Positions 1 through 12,075 of a stretch of 64,000 nt of DNA are shown here, piece by piece (the first letter of the stretch is position 1; each line of letters starts with the position of its first letter). A model generated the notes under the pieces. That model ran no database searches, was not told the DNA's origin, and saw nothing but the letters and a program-made list of their open reading frames with translations. Position numbers and translations under genes: made by a program. The stretch comes from Orrella sp037026685 (GTDB lineage Bacteria; Pseudomonadota; Gammaproteobacteria; Burkholderiales; Burkholderiaceae_B): positions 62,001 to 126,000 of the forward strand of contig NZ_JBANET010000001.1 of NCBI RefSeq assembly GCF_037026685.1. The letters run 5' to 3'.

Positions 1-41
1 GCGCGGCCAGGCGCCCGCCCTGGCGGACGGCGCGACACCGC

Positions 42-1034
<993 letters not shown>

Positions 1035-1223
1035 GGACTGCTCCTACTTCATGGCAGCGTCAAAGCATTCCATATTACCGGCTTGCGCCGGCCCAATACC
1101 CCTGCGGCCCGGGCGGTTTTGGCCGCCCCGCCTGGGCGTTGCGCGATTCTGGTAGGCTAGCAGGCCCGCGCGGGCCGCGACCGGTTCCCCGCCGCGGCTT
1201 GCCGCCTGCCCCGACCCTGCACC

Positions 1224-2138
1224 ATGCCCAGCCCCGCCCCCTTGTCCGACGCCCAGCGCGAAGCCGCCATCCCGGCAGGCATCGCCTGCATCATGGCCGG
1301 CATCTTCTTCCTGACCCTGAGCGACAGCCTGGCCAAGTGGCTGGGCCAGTTCTACGCGCCGATCCAGCTGCTGTTCATGCGCGGGGCGCTGGCGCTGCCC
1401 GTGGTCACCGTCCTGGTGCTGGCCTGGGGCGGCAGGCGCGCCCTGCGCACCCGCTATCTGGGCACCCACTTGCTGCGCGGGGCGGTCAACGTGGCTTCGG
1501 CCAGCTGTTTCTACCTGGGCCTGACCATGCTGCCGCTGGCCGAGACCACCGCCATCGCCTTCGCCGCGCCGCTGTGCGTCACGGCGCTGTCGGTGATCGC
1601 CTTCGGCGAGCGGGTCGATGCGCGGGCCTGGGCGGCGGTGCTGATCGGCTTTGTCGGGGTGCTCATCGTCGTGCGGCCGGGCATGGCGGGTTTCCAGCCC
1701 GCCGCCCTGCTGCCCTTGGCGACCGCGGTGGGCTACGCGGTGATGATGGTCAGCGCGCGCCGCATCGGCCCCGAGGAAGGCATGCTGACCACCATGTTCT
1801 ACATCGCGCTGGGCCAGGTGCTGGTCAGCGCCGCGGCCCAGCCCTGGTTCTGGCAGCCGGTGCAAAGCCAGCATGCGCTGGGCATTGCCGGCATCGCCCT
1901 GTTCAGCACGCTGGGCCTGGGCCTGATCACCCAGGGCTTTCGCATCGCCCCGGCCTCGGTGGTGGCGCCCTTTGACTACACCGGCCTGATCTGGGCGGCG
2001 CTGATCGGCTGGCTGTTCTGGGACGAGGTGCCCGATGCCTGGGCGTATACCGGGGCGGCGCTGATCGTGGGCAGCGGCTTGTACATCGCGATGCGCCAGG
2101 GCTTGAAAAGGCGCGGCGCAAGCCGGCGCAGGGGGTAG
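1224..2138 (+). CDS. EamA/DMT-superfamily permease
   Basis: Inner-membrane protein of the drug/metabolite transporter superfamily; 304 aa with about ten hydrophobic segments arranged as two EamA halves (about residues 15-150 and 155-295). The usual family pattern of a charged loop after helix 3 (MRGALALP) and conserved glycine-rich helices is visible. Substrate is not predictable; members export amino acids or other small metabolites. The C-terminus is basic (KRRGASRRRG), consistent with a cytoplasmic end. It converges with the sugar dehydrogenase gene, 22 bp away. The start has no strong ribosome-binding site, so an internal start is possible. Confidence 0.85.
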   Translation: MPSPAPLSDAQREAAIPAGIACIMAGIFFLTLSDSLAKWLGQFYAPIQLLFMRGALALPVVTVLVLAWGGRRALRTRYLGTHLLRGAVNVASASCFYLGLTMLPLAETTAIAFAAPLCVTALSVIAFGERVDARAWAAVLIGFVGVLIVVRPGMAGFQPAALLPLATAVGYAVMMVSARRIGPEEGMLTTMFYIALGQVLVSAAAQPWFWQPVQSQHALGIAGIALFSTLGLGLITQGFRIAPASVVAPFDYTGLIWAALIGWLFWDEVPDAWAYTGAALIVGSGLYIAMRQGLKRRGASRRRG

Positions 2139-2160
2139 GCGCCCCCCGCGCGCCCGCGCC

Positions 2161-3282
2161 CTAGGGGCTCACCCGCAACAGCTTGCCCTGGCGCGAATCC
2201 GTCAGCACATAGACCTGGCCATCGGGCGAGACCCGCACGTCGCGGATGCGTTCGCCGCGATCGCGCAGCAGGCGTTCCTCGCCGGCGACCTTGTCGCCGT
2301 CCAGCGTCAGGCGCAGCAGGCTCTGGTCCCTGAGCGCGCCCATGAACAGCGAGCCCTGCCATTGGGGATGGCGCTCGCTGGTATAGAACGCCATGCCGCT
2401 GAAGGCCGGCGACGGGGTCCAGACGTGGTGCGGCGGCTCGGTGCCTTCCACTTCCTGGCCCCGGGCCTCGGGAATGGGCGCGCCGCCGTAGTTCACGCCA
2501 TGCGTGGCCAGCGGCCAGCCGTAGTTCCTGCCGGCCTGCACGATGTTCAGCTCATCGCCGCCTTGCGCGCCGTGCTCGTTCTGCCAGATCGCGCCGGTCT
2601 GGGGATGCACGGCCATGCCCTGCGCATTGCGGTGCCCATAGGACCAGATCTCGGGCCGCGCGCCCTGCCTGCCCACGAAAGGATTGTCCTGGGGCACGCT
2701 GCCGTCCGGGTTCAGGCGCACGGTCTTGCCCTGCAGCTTGTCCAGGTCCTGGGCGGTGGGCCGCTGGTTGTTGTCGCCCAGGGTGACGAACAGCATGCCG
2801 TCGCGGTCGAAGGCCAGGCGCGAGCCGTAGTGCTGGCCCGAAGAAAGCTTGGGCTCCTGGCGAAAGATCACCTCGAAGCCTTCCAGGCCGCTGTTGTCCT
2901 GGGCCAGCCGGCCCCGGCCCACCGCGGTGCCCGAGCCGCCGTCGCCGTCCTCGGCATAGGACAGGTACACCAGCCGGTCCTGGGCGAACTGCGGGGACAG
3001 CGCCACGTCCAGCAGGCCGCCTTGCGAGCGGGCCAGCACCTGCGGCGTGCCGGCCAGCGGCCCGGACAGCTTGCCGTCGGCCTGCCACAGCCGCAGCGCG
3101 CCGGTGCGCTCGGTGATGAGGATGCCCTGCCCGTCGGGCAGGAAGGCCATGCCCCAGGGGTGCTGCAGGCCGGTGGCCAGCTCCTGCACCTGCTGGGCCT
3201 GGGCCGCCGCGCCGGTCCAGGTCAGCGCCGCCCAGACGGCATAGGCGCCGGCGCGGCGCTTCCATTGCGTGGAAATGTTCAT
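2161..3282 (-). CDS. PQQ-dependent aldose-type sugar dehydrogenase (YliI/Asd-like)
   Basis: Probable periplasmic soluble dehydrogenase of the GdhB/YliI beta-propeller family. It would oxidise aldose sugars with pyrroloquinoline quinone. The 373-aa form begins MNISTQWKRR with a signal peptide ending near AAAQAQQ. I chose this ATG over one 36 bp upstream because AGGGAG lies just before it. Family motifs seen are HPWGMAFLPDG, ERTGALRLW, GSRLAFDRDGMLFVTLGD, YGHRNAQGMAVHP and NEHGAQGGDELN, the usual propeller and PQQ-site blades. No PQQ synthesis genes are visible here, so cofactor supply is unknown. It stands alone and is divergent from the GST gene. Confidence 0.88.
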   Translation of the reverse strand: MNISTQWKRRAGAYAVWAALTWTGAAAQAQQVQELATGLQHPWGMAFLPDGQGILITERTGALRLWQADGKLSGPLAGTPQVLARSQGGLLDVALSPQFAQDRLVYLSYAEDGDGGSGTAVGRGRLAQDNSGLEGFEVIFRQEPKLSSGQHYGSRLAFDRDGMLFVTLGDNNQRPTAQDLDKLQGKTVRLNPDGSVPQDNPFVGRQGARPEIWSYGHRNAQGMAVHPQTGAIWQNEHGAQGGDELNIVQAGRNYGWPLATHGVNYGGAPIPEARGQEVEGTEPPHHVWTPSPAFSGMAFYTSERHPQWQGSLFMGALRDQSLLRLTLDGDKVAGEERLLRDRGERIRDVRVSPDGQVYVLTDSRQGKLLRVSP

Positions 3283-3504
3283 GCTTGTGACTCCCTGCGA
3301 GGGTTGTTGTGCAGCCATGGGAGCGGCAATCGGGCCCTGGGGTTCCCGGACGGCAGTCCGGCCCTGCCATGCCCGGGCCGCCTAGGCGCGCGACGGGCGG
3401 CCCCCGCACGGGCGGCCCGCCTTGGATACATCGGGTAAAGCGGCCGGGGCGCAAGGTGCGCTAAAACAGGCCAGGGACGACTCCATTCAGGCGGGGGCAG
3501 GCGC

Positions 3505-4212
3505 ATGGCATACGACTTTTGGTACTGGGACGGCATTCCCGGACGCGGCGAATTCGTCAGGCTGGCGCTGGAGGCCGGCAAGATTCCCTATGTGGACCGC
3601 GCACGCGAGAGCGGCGGCGATTCGGCCAACCTGGTGGACGACATCCAGCGCCAGCGGGCCGACCCGCCCTTTGCGCCGCCCTACCTGGTGGCCGACGGCA
3701 TGACCATCGGCCAGACCGCCAACATCCTGCTGTTCCTGGGTGAAAAGCACGGCCTGGCGCCGTCGGACCTGGCCGGCAGGCTGTGGATACACCAGGTCCA
3801 GCTGACCATCGCCGACATGGTGGCCGAGGCGCACGACGTGCACCACCCCATCGCGGCGGGCCGGTACTACGAGGAACAGAAAAAGGAGGCGGCCAAGCGG
3901 GCCGAGGATTTCCGCGCCGCGCGCATGCCCAAGTTCCTGGGCTATTTCGAAAGCGTGATCCGTCCCGACAGCGGCTGGCTCACCGAAGGGGACTGGACCT
4001 ATGCCGACCTGTCGCTCTATCAGCTGGTGGCGGGCCTGAAATACGCCTTTCCCAAGCGCATGGCCCGCCTGTCGGGCAAGTATCCGAAGCTGATGCGCCT
4101 GCACGAGCGGGTCGCCGCGCTGCCCGCCTTGCAGGATTACTTCGGCAGCGAACGGTGCCTGCCCTTTGGCAACGGCATCTTCCGCCACTACCCCGAGCTG
4201 GACGCGGACTGA
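3505..4212 (+). CDS. Glutathione S-transferase family protein
   Basis: Cytosolic thioredoxin-fold plus helical-domain protein of 235 aa. The N-terminal domain (about 1-85) starts YDFWYWDGIPGRGEFVRLAL, close to sigma-type GSTs with an early Tyr and an RGE motif. It has the cis-Pro-like segment FAPPYLVADGMTIGQTANI that contacts glutathione. The C-terminal helical domain spans about 90-215 (TYADLSLYQLVAGL). Likely role is glutathione conjugation or peroxide/isomerase chemistry; substrate unknown. Monocistronic, divergent from the sugar dehydrogenase and convergent with livF across a perfect GC palindrome. Confidence 0.85.
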   Translation: MAYDFWYWDGIPGRGEFVRLALEAGKIPYVDRARESGGDSANLVDDIQRQRADPPFAPPYLVADGMTIGQTANILLFLGEKHGLAPSDLAGRLWIHQVQLTIADMVAEAHDVHHPIAAGRYYEEQKKEAAKRAEDFRAARMPKFLGYFESVIRPDSGWLTEGDWTYADLSLYQLVAGLKYAFPKRMARLSGKYPKLMRLHERVAALPALQDYFGSERCLPFGNGIFRHYPELDAD

Positions 4213-4213
4213 A

Positions 4214-4239
4214 GCGCGGCAGGCGCGCGCCTGCCGCGC
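4214..4239. terminator. Bidirectional hairpin between GST gene and livF
   Basis: A perfect 13+13 bp palindrome (left arm GCGCGGCAGGCGC) occupies the 36-bp gap between the convergent stop codons. It has no clear T tract, so it is a candidate terminator or RNA-stabilising stem rather than a canonical intrinsic terminator. Confidence 0.55.
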
Positions 4240-4248
4240 ACACGGCGC

Positions 4249-4949
<701 letters not shown>

Positions 4950-4953
<4 letters not shown>

Positions 4954-5713
4954 TGCTCCCCCAGGTAGGCCTTGATGACACGGGGGTCGTTGCGCACGGC
5001 CTGGGGCGTGCCGGTGGCGATGGGCTTGCCGTGCTCCATCACCAGGATGCGGTCGGAGATGCCCATGACCAGGCTCATGTCATGCTCGATCAGCAGCACG
5101 GCCACGCCGAACTCGCGCCGCAGCCGGTCGATCAGCGCCTGCAGGTCGCGCTTTTCCTGGGGGTTCAGGCCCGCGGCCGGCTCGTCCAGCATCAGCAGGC
5201 GCGGCTTGGTGATCATGCAGCGGGCGATCTCCAGGCGGCGCTGGTGTCCATAGGCCAGGTTGCCGGCCTCGCGGTTGGCGAACTCGCGCAGGCCCATGAA
5301 ATCGAGCCATTGCGCGGCGCGGTCCAGCGCGTCGGCCTCGGACTGCCGATAGGACTTGAGCTTGAGCAGGCCCGGCAGCAGGCGGTTCTCGACCTGGGTG
5401 TGCTGGGCCACCAGCAGGTTCTCCAGCACGGTCAGCTGCTTGAACAGCCGCACGTTCTGGAAGGTGCGCACCAGCCCGTGCCGGGCCACCTTGTGGCTGG
5501 GCAGGCCGTGGATGGGCTTGCCATCCATCAGCACCAGTCCGGCGGTGGGCTTGTAGAAGCCGCCCACGCAGTTGAACACGGTGGTCTTGCCGGCCCCGTT
5601 GGGGCCGATGATGGCGAACACCTCGTCGCGCTTGACCTCGAACTCGACCGCATCGACGGCCAGCAGGCCGCCAAAGCGCATAGACAGGGCGGAAACCTCG
5701 AGCAGCGTGTCGC

Positions 5714-5717
<4 letters not shown>
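4950..5717 (-). CDS. livG: Branched-chain amino-acid ABC transporter ATPase LivG
   Basis: Second ATPase of the LIV importer, 255 aa. It has Walker A GPNGAGKTT, the long LivG-specific insert after the Q-loop (about residues 100-145), Walker B LLMLDEPAAGLNP and the C-terminal LivG hallmark GTPQAVRNDPRVIKAYLGE. The start MSDTLLEV was chosen because its ATG overlaps the livM stop as ATGA. The open frame continues upstream only because livM is read in another register. Overlaps on both sides indicate tight coupling in the liv operon. Confidence 0.94.
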
Positions 5718-6943
<1,226 letters not shown>

Positions 6944-6948
6944 GGGAC

Positions 6949-7875
<927 letters not shown>

Positions 7876-8048
7876 GGGCCGGGCTCCAAATGGAACCGGC
7901 TCCAGGATGGCTTGCCGCCGGCGCCGCCGAGCCGGGCGCGATCCCTTGCGGGATGGCCGGCATGCCGCGGCGGCAGCCTGGCGGCGCCTGCCCGCGGGGC
8001 GGCATGGGTGGCTATTTTCCGGAGCCGGAAACCAGGGAAATTCGGGGA

Positions 8049-8071
8049 CGGCCCGTGCGCTGCACGGGCCG
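8049..8071 (-). terminator. Attenuating hairpin between livJ and livH
   Basis: A perfect 10-bp stem (CGGCCCGTGC / GCACGGGCCG) with a GCT loop lies 9 bp beyond the livJ stop codon in the direction of transcription. The sequence after it is not T-rich. It probably attenuates or protects the livJ message rather than fully stopping transcription. The rest of the livJ-livH gap (7876-8048) shows nothing else I can name. Confidence 0.55.
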
Positions 8072-8080
8072 CGAGACAGG

Positions 8081-9196
8081 TTACAGCTGGGTCTTGTTGC
8101 CCGCCTTGTCCCACTTGTAGACAGCGAACTCGAAGTCCTTCAGGTCACCCTTGGCGTCGAATTCTACCTTGCCGATGGCCGTGTCGAAGCTGTTGGCGTG
8201 CAGGTAGTCGGCCACCTTCTCGGGATCCTCGCCGACGGCCTCGATGCCCGCGGCGATCAGTTGCACGGCCGCGTAGGCCGGCATCTGGAAGGCGCCGTCC
8301 GGATCGCGCTTGGCGTCGCGAAAGGCCTTGACGATGCCTTCGTTGCCGGGCAGCTTGGTGAAGTCGGCCGGCAGCGTGACCAGCAGCCCATCGATGGCCG
8401 GGCCGGCGATGGCCACCAGGTCCTGGTTGGCCGTGCCTTCCGGGCCCATGTATTGCACGTCCAGTCCCTGCTCGCGCGACTGGCGCAGCAGCAGGCCCAG
8501 CTCGGGGTGGTAGCCGCCGAAATACACCAGGTCCACGCCGGCGGACTTGAGCTTGGTGATCACCGCCGAGTAGTCGCTGTCGCCGACGTTGATGCCCTCG
8601 AAGATGGCCACGTCCACGCCTTCGTTCCTGAGCGAGTCGCGCACCTGGGTGGCCACGCCCGAGCCGTAGGTCTGCTTGTCGTGCAGGATGGCCACTTTGC
8701 CGGGCTTGAGCGTCTTGGCGATGTAGCCGGCGGCAAAGGGCCCCTGCTGGTCGTCGCGGCCGATGGTGCGGAAGAAGAAGTGCGGCTTGGTCGTGTCGGT
8801 CACCAGCGGCGAGGTGGCCCCCGGCGTGATGGCCACGATGCCTTCGGATTCGTAGACGTTCACGGCCGGCACGGTCACGCCCGAGCAGGCGTGCGCCACG
8901 GCGAACTTGGCGCCGGAGTTGACCACCCGGTTGGCGGCCGGCACGGCCTGCTTGGGCTCGCAGCCGTCGTCGATCAGGATGGGTTCGAGCTGCTTGCCCC
9001 TGACCCCGCCGCGCGCGTTCAGGGTTTCGATGGCAGTCAGCGCACCGGCCTGGATCTGGGTGCCGTACTGCGTATTGGGCCCTGTCATGGGTTGAGGGAT
9101 GCCGATCTTGATGGTTTCGGCGGCATGGGCCGCGCCGGCCAGTGCCAGGGCACCGAGGGCGAAGGTCAGGGGCGACAGACGCTGCAGCAGGTTCAT
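8081..9196 (-). CDS. livJ: Periplasmic Leu/Ile/Val-binding protein LivJ
   Basis: Periplasmic receptor that delivers branched-chain amino acids to LivHMGF; 371 aa. A signal peptide (MNLLQRLSPLTFALGALALA, cleaved near GAAHA) is followed by a Venus-flytrap type I fold: IKIGIPQPMTGPNTQYG, the disulfide/hinge motif IDDGCEPKQAVPAANRVV, VAHACSGVTVPAV, ATSPLVTDT and FRTIGRDDQQGP. The frame is open further upstream, but the signal peptide fixes this ATG. It is about 60% identical by eye to the orphan paralogue at 16977-18092. Confidence 0.94.
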   Translation of the reverse strand: MNLLQRLSPLTFALGALALAGAAHAAETIKIGIPQPMTGPNTQYGTQIQAGALTAIETLNARGGVRGKQLEPILIDDGCEPKQAVPAANRVVNSGAKFAVAHACSGVTVPAVNVYESEGIVAITPGATSPLVTDTTKPHFFFRTIGRDDQQGPFAAGYIAKTLKPGKVAILHDKQTYGSGVATQVRDSLRNEGVDVAIFEGINVGDSDYSAVITKLKSAGVDLVYFGGYHPELGLLLRQSREQGLDVQYMGPEGTANQDLVAIAGPAIDGLLVTLPADFTKLPGNEGIVKAFRDAKRDPDGAFQMPAYAAVQLIAAGIEAVGEDPEKVADYLHANSFDTAIGKVEFDAKGDLKDFEFAVYKWDKAGNKTQL

Positions 9197-9572
9197 GCTT
9201 GGGATCTCCAGCAGAGGGAAAAGGACGTAGGGATCTTTGCCCCGGGGGTCGGTATGCATCTCGCGCCCGCAGCCTGCGCATCGGGATCGCCGTTGCGGGA
9301 TGGGCACAAACAGGCGCGTATTCTGTAAGCGGATTGAAATAGTGTCACTGGGTGGATTCCCCAATACCTGCCGCTTTTGCAAAAAGCGTGCCATAGCCGT
9401 CGCGCCCCTGTGGCCGGGCCGCGCCGCGGGGCCAGGCACCAACCTGGCGCATCGGCGGCGCGAGCGGGCACCGCCGGCGTGCCGGGCGCCTGCCATCGGG
9501 GCATAAACAGGGACGGTTGGAGGCCGGGCGGCGGCGCAGGGCCGCCGGTACCGGCGTGGGGTGGGGCCTGCG
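9197..9572. other. Non-coding region upstream of livJ
   Basis: About 375 bp between the livJ start and the yhhQ stop. The livJ-proximal part is less GC-rich and should hold the livJ promoter. A perfect 7-bp dyad (CGCTTTT, 3-nt loop, AAAAGCG) lies at 9372-9388 and could be an operator or the end of a yhhQ transcript. The stretch 9400-9572 is very GC-rich with no convincing gene. Confidence 0.5.
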
Positions 9573-10130
9573 CTAGCCGCGCGAGGCCGGCAGCGGCCGG
9601 CCGAGGTTCCACATCAAGGCCCGGAACGGCGCAAGCAGGCCGGCGTTGACCGCCAGCTTGACCAGCAGGTCGCCCGCCACCCAGGTGGGCCAGGGTGCGC
9701 CGGTGCCGCCGAAGGCCAGCGCGAAGAACAGCACGGTGTCCAGCGCGGCGGCGCATGCGCCCGAGATCAGCGGCGCGCGCCACCAGCGCCCGGCGCGCAG
9801 CCGGTCGAACACATGGATGTCCAGCATCTGCGCGCACAGGAAGGCGGTGCCCGAGGCCAGCGCGATGCGCGGGGTGGCCACGAACAGCGAGGCCAGCACG
9901 GCGATGGCAAAGCCCACCCAGGCCACCTTGCGCGCGGCCGCCGGCCCGTAGCGCCGGTTCAGCAGGTCGGTCACCAGAAAGGCCACCGGGTAGCTGAGCG
10001 CCCCCCACGTCAGCCAATCGTTGATGGGGAACTGCACCAGGTAATTGGAACCGGCCACCACCGCGGCCATGGCCGCCACGGCCAGCGCAAAGGCGCGCGG
10101 GCCCGGGACTTCGAAACGCGCCTGGCTCAT
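9573..10130 (-). CDS. yhhQ: Queuosine precursor transporter (YhhQ/VUT family)
   Basis: Inner-membrane protein of 185 aa with about five to six helices, matching the VUT-1/YhhQ family that imports 7-cyano- or 7-aminomethyl-7-deazaguanine for queuosine tRNA modification. Seen are the N-terminal NYLVQFPINDWLTWGALSYP, the family motif VTDLLNRRYGPAAARKV and the central ASGTAFLCAQMLDIHVFDRLR. Start codon overlaps the proC stop as ATGA, so it is translated as the third gene of ubiA-proC-yhhQ. The reading frame extends upstream only as a shadow of proC. Confidence 0.85.
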   Translation of the reverse strand: MSQARFEVPGPRAFALAVAAMAAVVAGSNYLVQFPINDWLTWGALSYPVAFLVTDLLNRRYGPAAARKVAWVGFAIAVLASLFVATPRIALASGTAFLCAQMLDIHVFDRLRAGRWWRAPLISGACAAALDTVLFFALAFGGTGAPWPTWVAGDLLVKLAVNAGLLAPFRALMWNLGRPLPASRG

Positions 10131-10960
10131 CGCCCGGATTCCTCGCCCAGTTCGCGGCCGCGCTCGGCCGCGGCCCGCATGGCGCGCGCCACCGTCTCGC
10201 CCAGGCCGGCCTGCTCGAAAACCGCCAGGGCCGCGGCGGTGGTGCCGCCCTTGGAGGTCACGCGTTCGCGCAGCACCGCGGGCGTTTCCTCGGATTCGGC
10301 GGCCAGTCGCGTGGCGCCGGCCACGGTGGCCAGGGCCAGCTGGCGGGCCTGTTCGGCCGGCAGGCCCAGCGCCTGCCCGCCGGCGATCAGCGATTCGATG
10401 AACAGGAACACGTAGGCCGGACCGCTGCCCGAGAGCGCCGTGACCGCGTCCAGCGCGGCATCGTCCTGGACCCAGGCCACCTGGCCCACGGATTCGAGCA
10501 TGGCCTGCACCAGCTGGCGGTCTTGCGCCGAGACCCCGGGCAAGGCGGCCAGGCCGGTGGCGCCGGCGCCCACCAGGGCTGGCGTGTTGGGCATGCAGCG
10601 CACCAGGCGGGTCCACGGCTGGCCGGGGCCGCCCAGCCAGCCGGCCAGGGTGTCGGCGCGGATGCCCGCGGCCACGCTCAGCACCAGCGTATCGGGCTGC
10701 AATAGCGCGCGCGTGGCGGCCACCGCCTCGCGCATGTTCTGCGGCTTGACGGCATAGATCCATACCGTGCAGCGCGACAGGGCCGGGTCGGGCCGGGCCG
10801 ACACTTGCATGCCGCGCGCGCGCCAGGACGGGTGGGCGGCCTCGTTGATTTCCAGCACATGGATGTGTCCGGCCGGGCAGATCCGGCCGGCCAGTCCCTG
10901 GGCCAGCGCGGCGGCCATGTTGCCGCCGCCGATGAAGGCGATACGTGGAGAGGCTTGCAT
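10127..10960 (-). CDS. proC: Pyrroline-5-carboxylate reductase
   Basis: Cytosolic NAD(P)H-dependent enzyme for the last step of proline synthesis; 277 aa. The N-terminal Rossmann motif is IAFIGGGNMAAALAQGL. The C-terminal dimerisation and active-site domain carries the diagnostic ALSGSGPAYVFLFIESLIAGG and VTSKGGTTAAAL. Start chosen at the ATG giving MQASPRIAFIGG, 4 bp after the ubiA stop region. Part of a compact ubiA-proC-yhhQ operon. Confidence 0.95.
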   Translation of the reverse strand: MQASPRIAFIGGGNMAAALAQGLAGRICPAGHIHVLEINEAAHPSWRARGMQVSARPDPALSRCTVWIYAVKPQNMREAVAATRALLQPDTLVLSVAAGIRADTLAGWLGGPGQPWTRLVRCMPNTPALVGAGATGLAALPGVSAQDRQLVQAMLESVGQVAWVQDDAALDAVTALSGSGPAYVFLFIESLIAGGQALGLPAEQARQLALATVAGATRLAAESEETPAVLRERVTSKGGTTAAALAVFEQAGLGETVARAMRAAAERGRELGEESGR

Positions 10961-10964
10961 AGGG

Positions 10965-11858
10965 CTAGAAGAAGGTGGTCTGGACGAAGATGCCCGCAAA
11001 AACGGCAAAGCCGAACCAGGTATTGTGCAGGAAGGCGCGAAAGCACGCCTGGGGCTGCCGGTCGCGGATCCACCACAGGTGGCGCAGCGCGATGGCGCCG
11101 GCCGCCGCCAGCCCCAGCGCATGGGGCCAGCCGTAGCCCAGCAGCGCGCCCGCCCAGCCCAGCAGCGCCAGCGTGCCGGCATAGCACAGCGCCACCATGG
11201 CCACGTCCCAGCGGCCGAAGGTGATGGCCGAGGTCTTGAGCCCGAGCTTGAGGTCGTCGGGCCGGTCCACCATGGCGTATTCGGTGTCGTAGGCGATCGC
11301 CCACAGCACGTTGGCCGCCAGCATGACCCAGCCGGCCGCCGGAATCTGCCCTTGCAGCGCGGCAAAGCCCATGGGGATGCCAAAGCCGAAGGCGATGCCC
11401 AGGTAGGCTTGCGGGATGGCGAAAAAGCGCTTCATCAGCGGATACGAGGCGGCCAGGAAGGCGCCCACGAAGGCCAGCTTGATGGTCAGCGCGTTCAGGG
11501 GCAGCACCAGCAGGAAGGACACCAGCGCCAGCGCGGCGGCCACGGCCAGCGCCTCGCCGGGGCGGATCTGGCCGGTGGTCAGCACGCGCGCCCGGGTGCG
11601 CGCCACGTGCAGGTCGACGTCGCGGTCGAAATAGTCGTTGATGGCGCAGCCGGCCGAGCGCATCAGCGCCGTGCCCGCCACGAAGATCGCCACCACCCAC
11701 CAGGTGGGGCTGCCCTGCCCGGCCGCCCACATGGCCCACAGCGTGGGCCAGAGCAGCAGCAGGATGCCGATGGGCTTGTCGGCCCGGACCAGGCGCAGAT
11801 ACAGTTGCAGGCGTTGTCGCCAGCAAACGGGAGGCTGAGCGGGGGAAGTGCTGTTCAT
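10965..11858 (-). CDS. ubiA: 4-hydroxybenzoate polyprenyltransferase UbiA
   Basis: Inner-membrane prenyltransferase joining a polyprenyl tail (octaprenyl in this lineage) to 4-hydroxybenzoate in ubiquinone synthesis. The 297-aa chain has about eight or nine helices. The two Mg-diphosphate motifs are visible: INDYFDRDVD after LMRSAGCA, and YDTEYAMVDRPDDLKLGLKT. Start MNSTSPAQP was taken because the charged N-terminus directly precedes RLVRADKPIG; no strong ribosome-binding site is seen. First gene of ubiA-proC-yhhQ, divergent from ugpB. Confidence 0.95.
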   Translation of the reverse strand: MNSTSPAQPPVCWRQRLQLYLRLVRADKPIGILLLLWPTLWAMWAAGQGSPTWWVVAIFVAGTALMRSAGCAINDYFDRDVDLHVARTRARVLTTGQIRPGEALAVAAALALVSFLLVLPLNALTIKLAFVGAFLAASYPLMKRFFAIPQAYLGIAFGFGIPMGFAALQGQIPAAGWVMLAANVLWAIAYDTEYAMVDRPDDLKLGLKTSAITFGRWDVAMVALCYAGTLALLGWAGALLGYGWPHALGLAAAGAIALRHLWWIRDRQPQACFRAFLHNTWFGFAVFAGIFVQTTFF

Positions 11859-11978
11859 GGGCGCCAAGCATAACAGCGGCCGCGCCTGCCCCGCCTGCGC
11901 CGGCCCAGGCTGCCGCCGCTGCGCGGGCCAGCGTGCTGCCATTATTTGACAGGCGGGCGCGGCGATGCGACAGTCAGT

Positions 11979-12007
11979 CGTCACAGGGCAGTCACAAACA
12001 AGACATA
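11979..12007 (+). promoter_or_regulatory. Pho-box-like direct repeats upstream of ugpB
   Basis: Two 7-bp repeats, CGTCACA and AGTCACA, are separated by 4 bp. A weaker third (AGACATA) follows after another 4 bp. The 11-bp periodicity is that of PhoB boxes (CTGTCAT-N4-CTGTCAT). It lies about 70 bp before the ugpB ATG, and ugpB is a PhoB target in E. coli. A possible -35 (TTGACA) lies at 11946. Match to the consensus is partial. Confidence 0.45.
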
Positions 12008-12075
12008 AGCTCCATCGCTTGGCCTCGCGCCATCCCCGGCGCGTGCCCGAGTTTCAGAGAGACCACGGAGGAATC

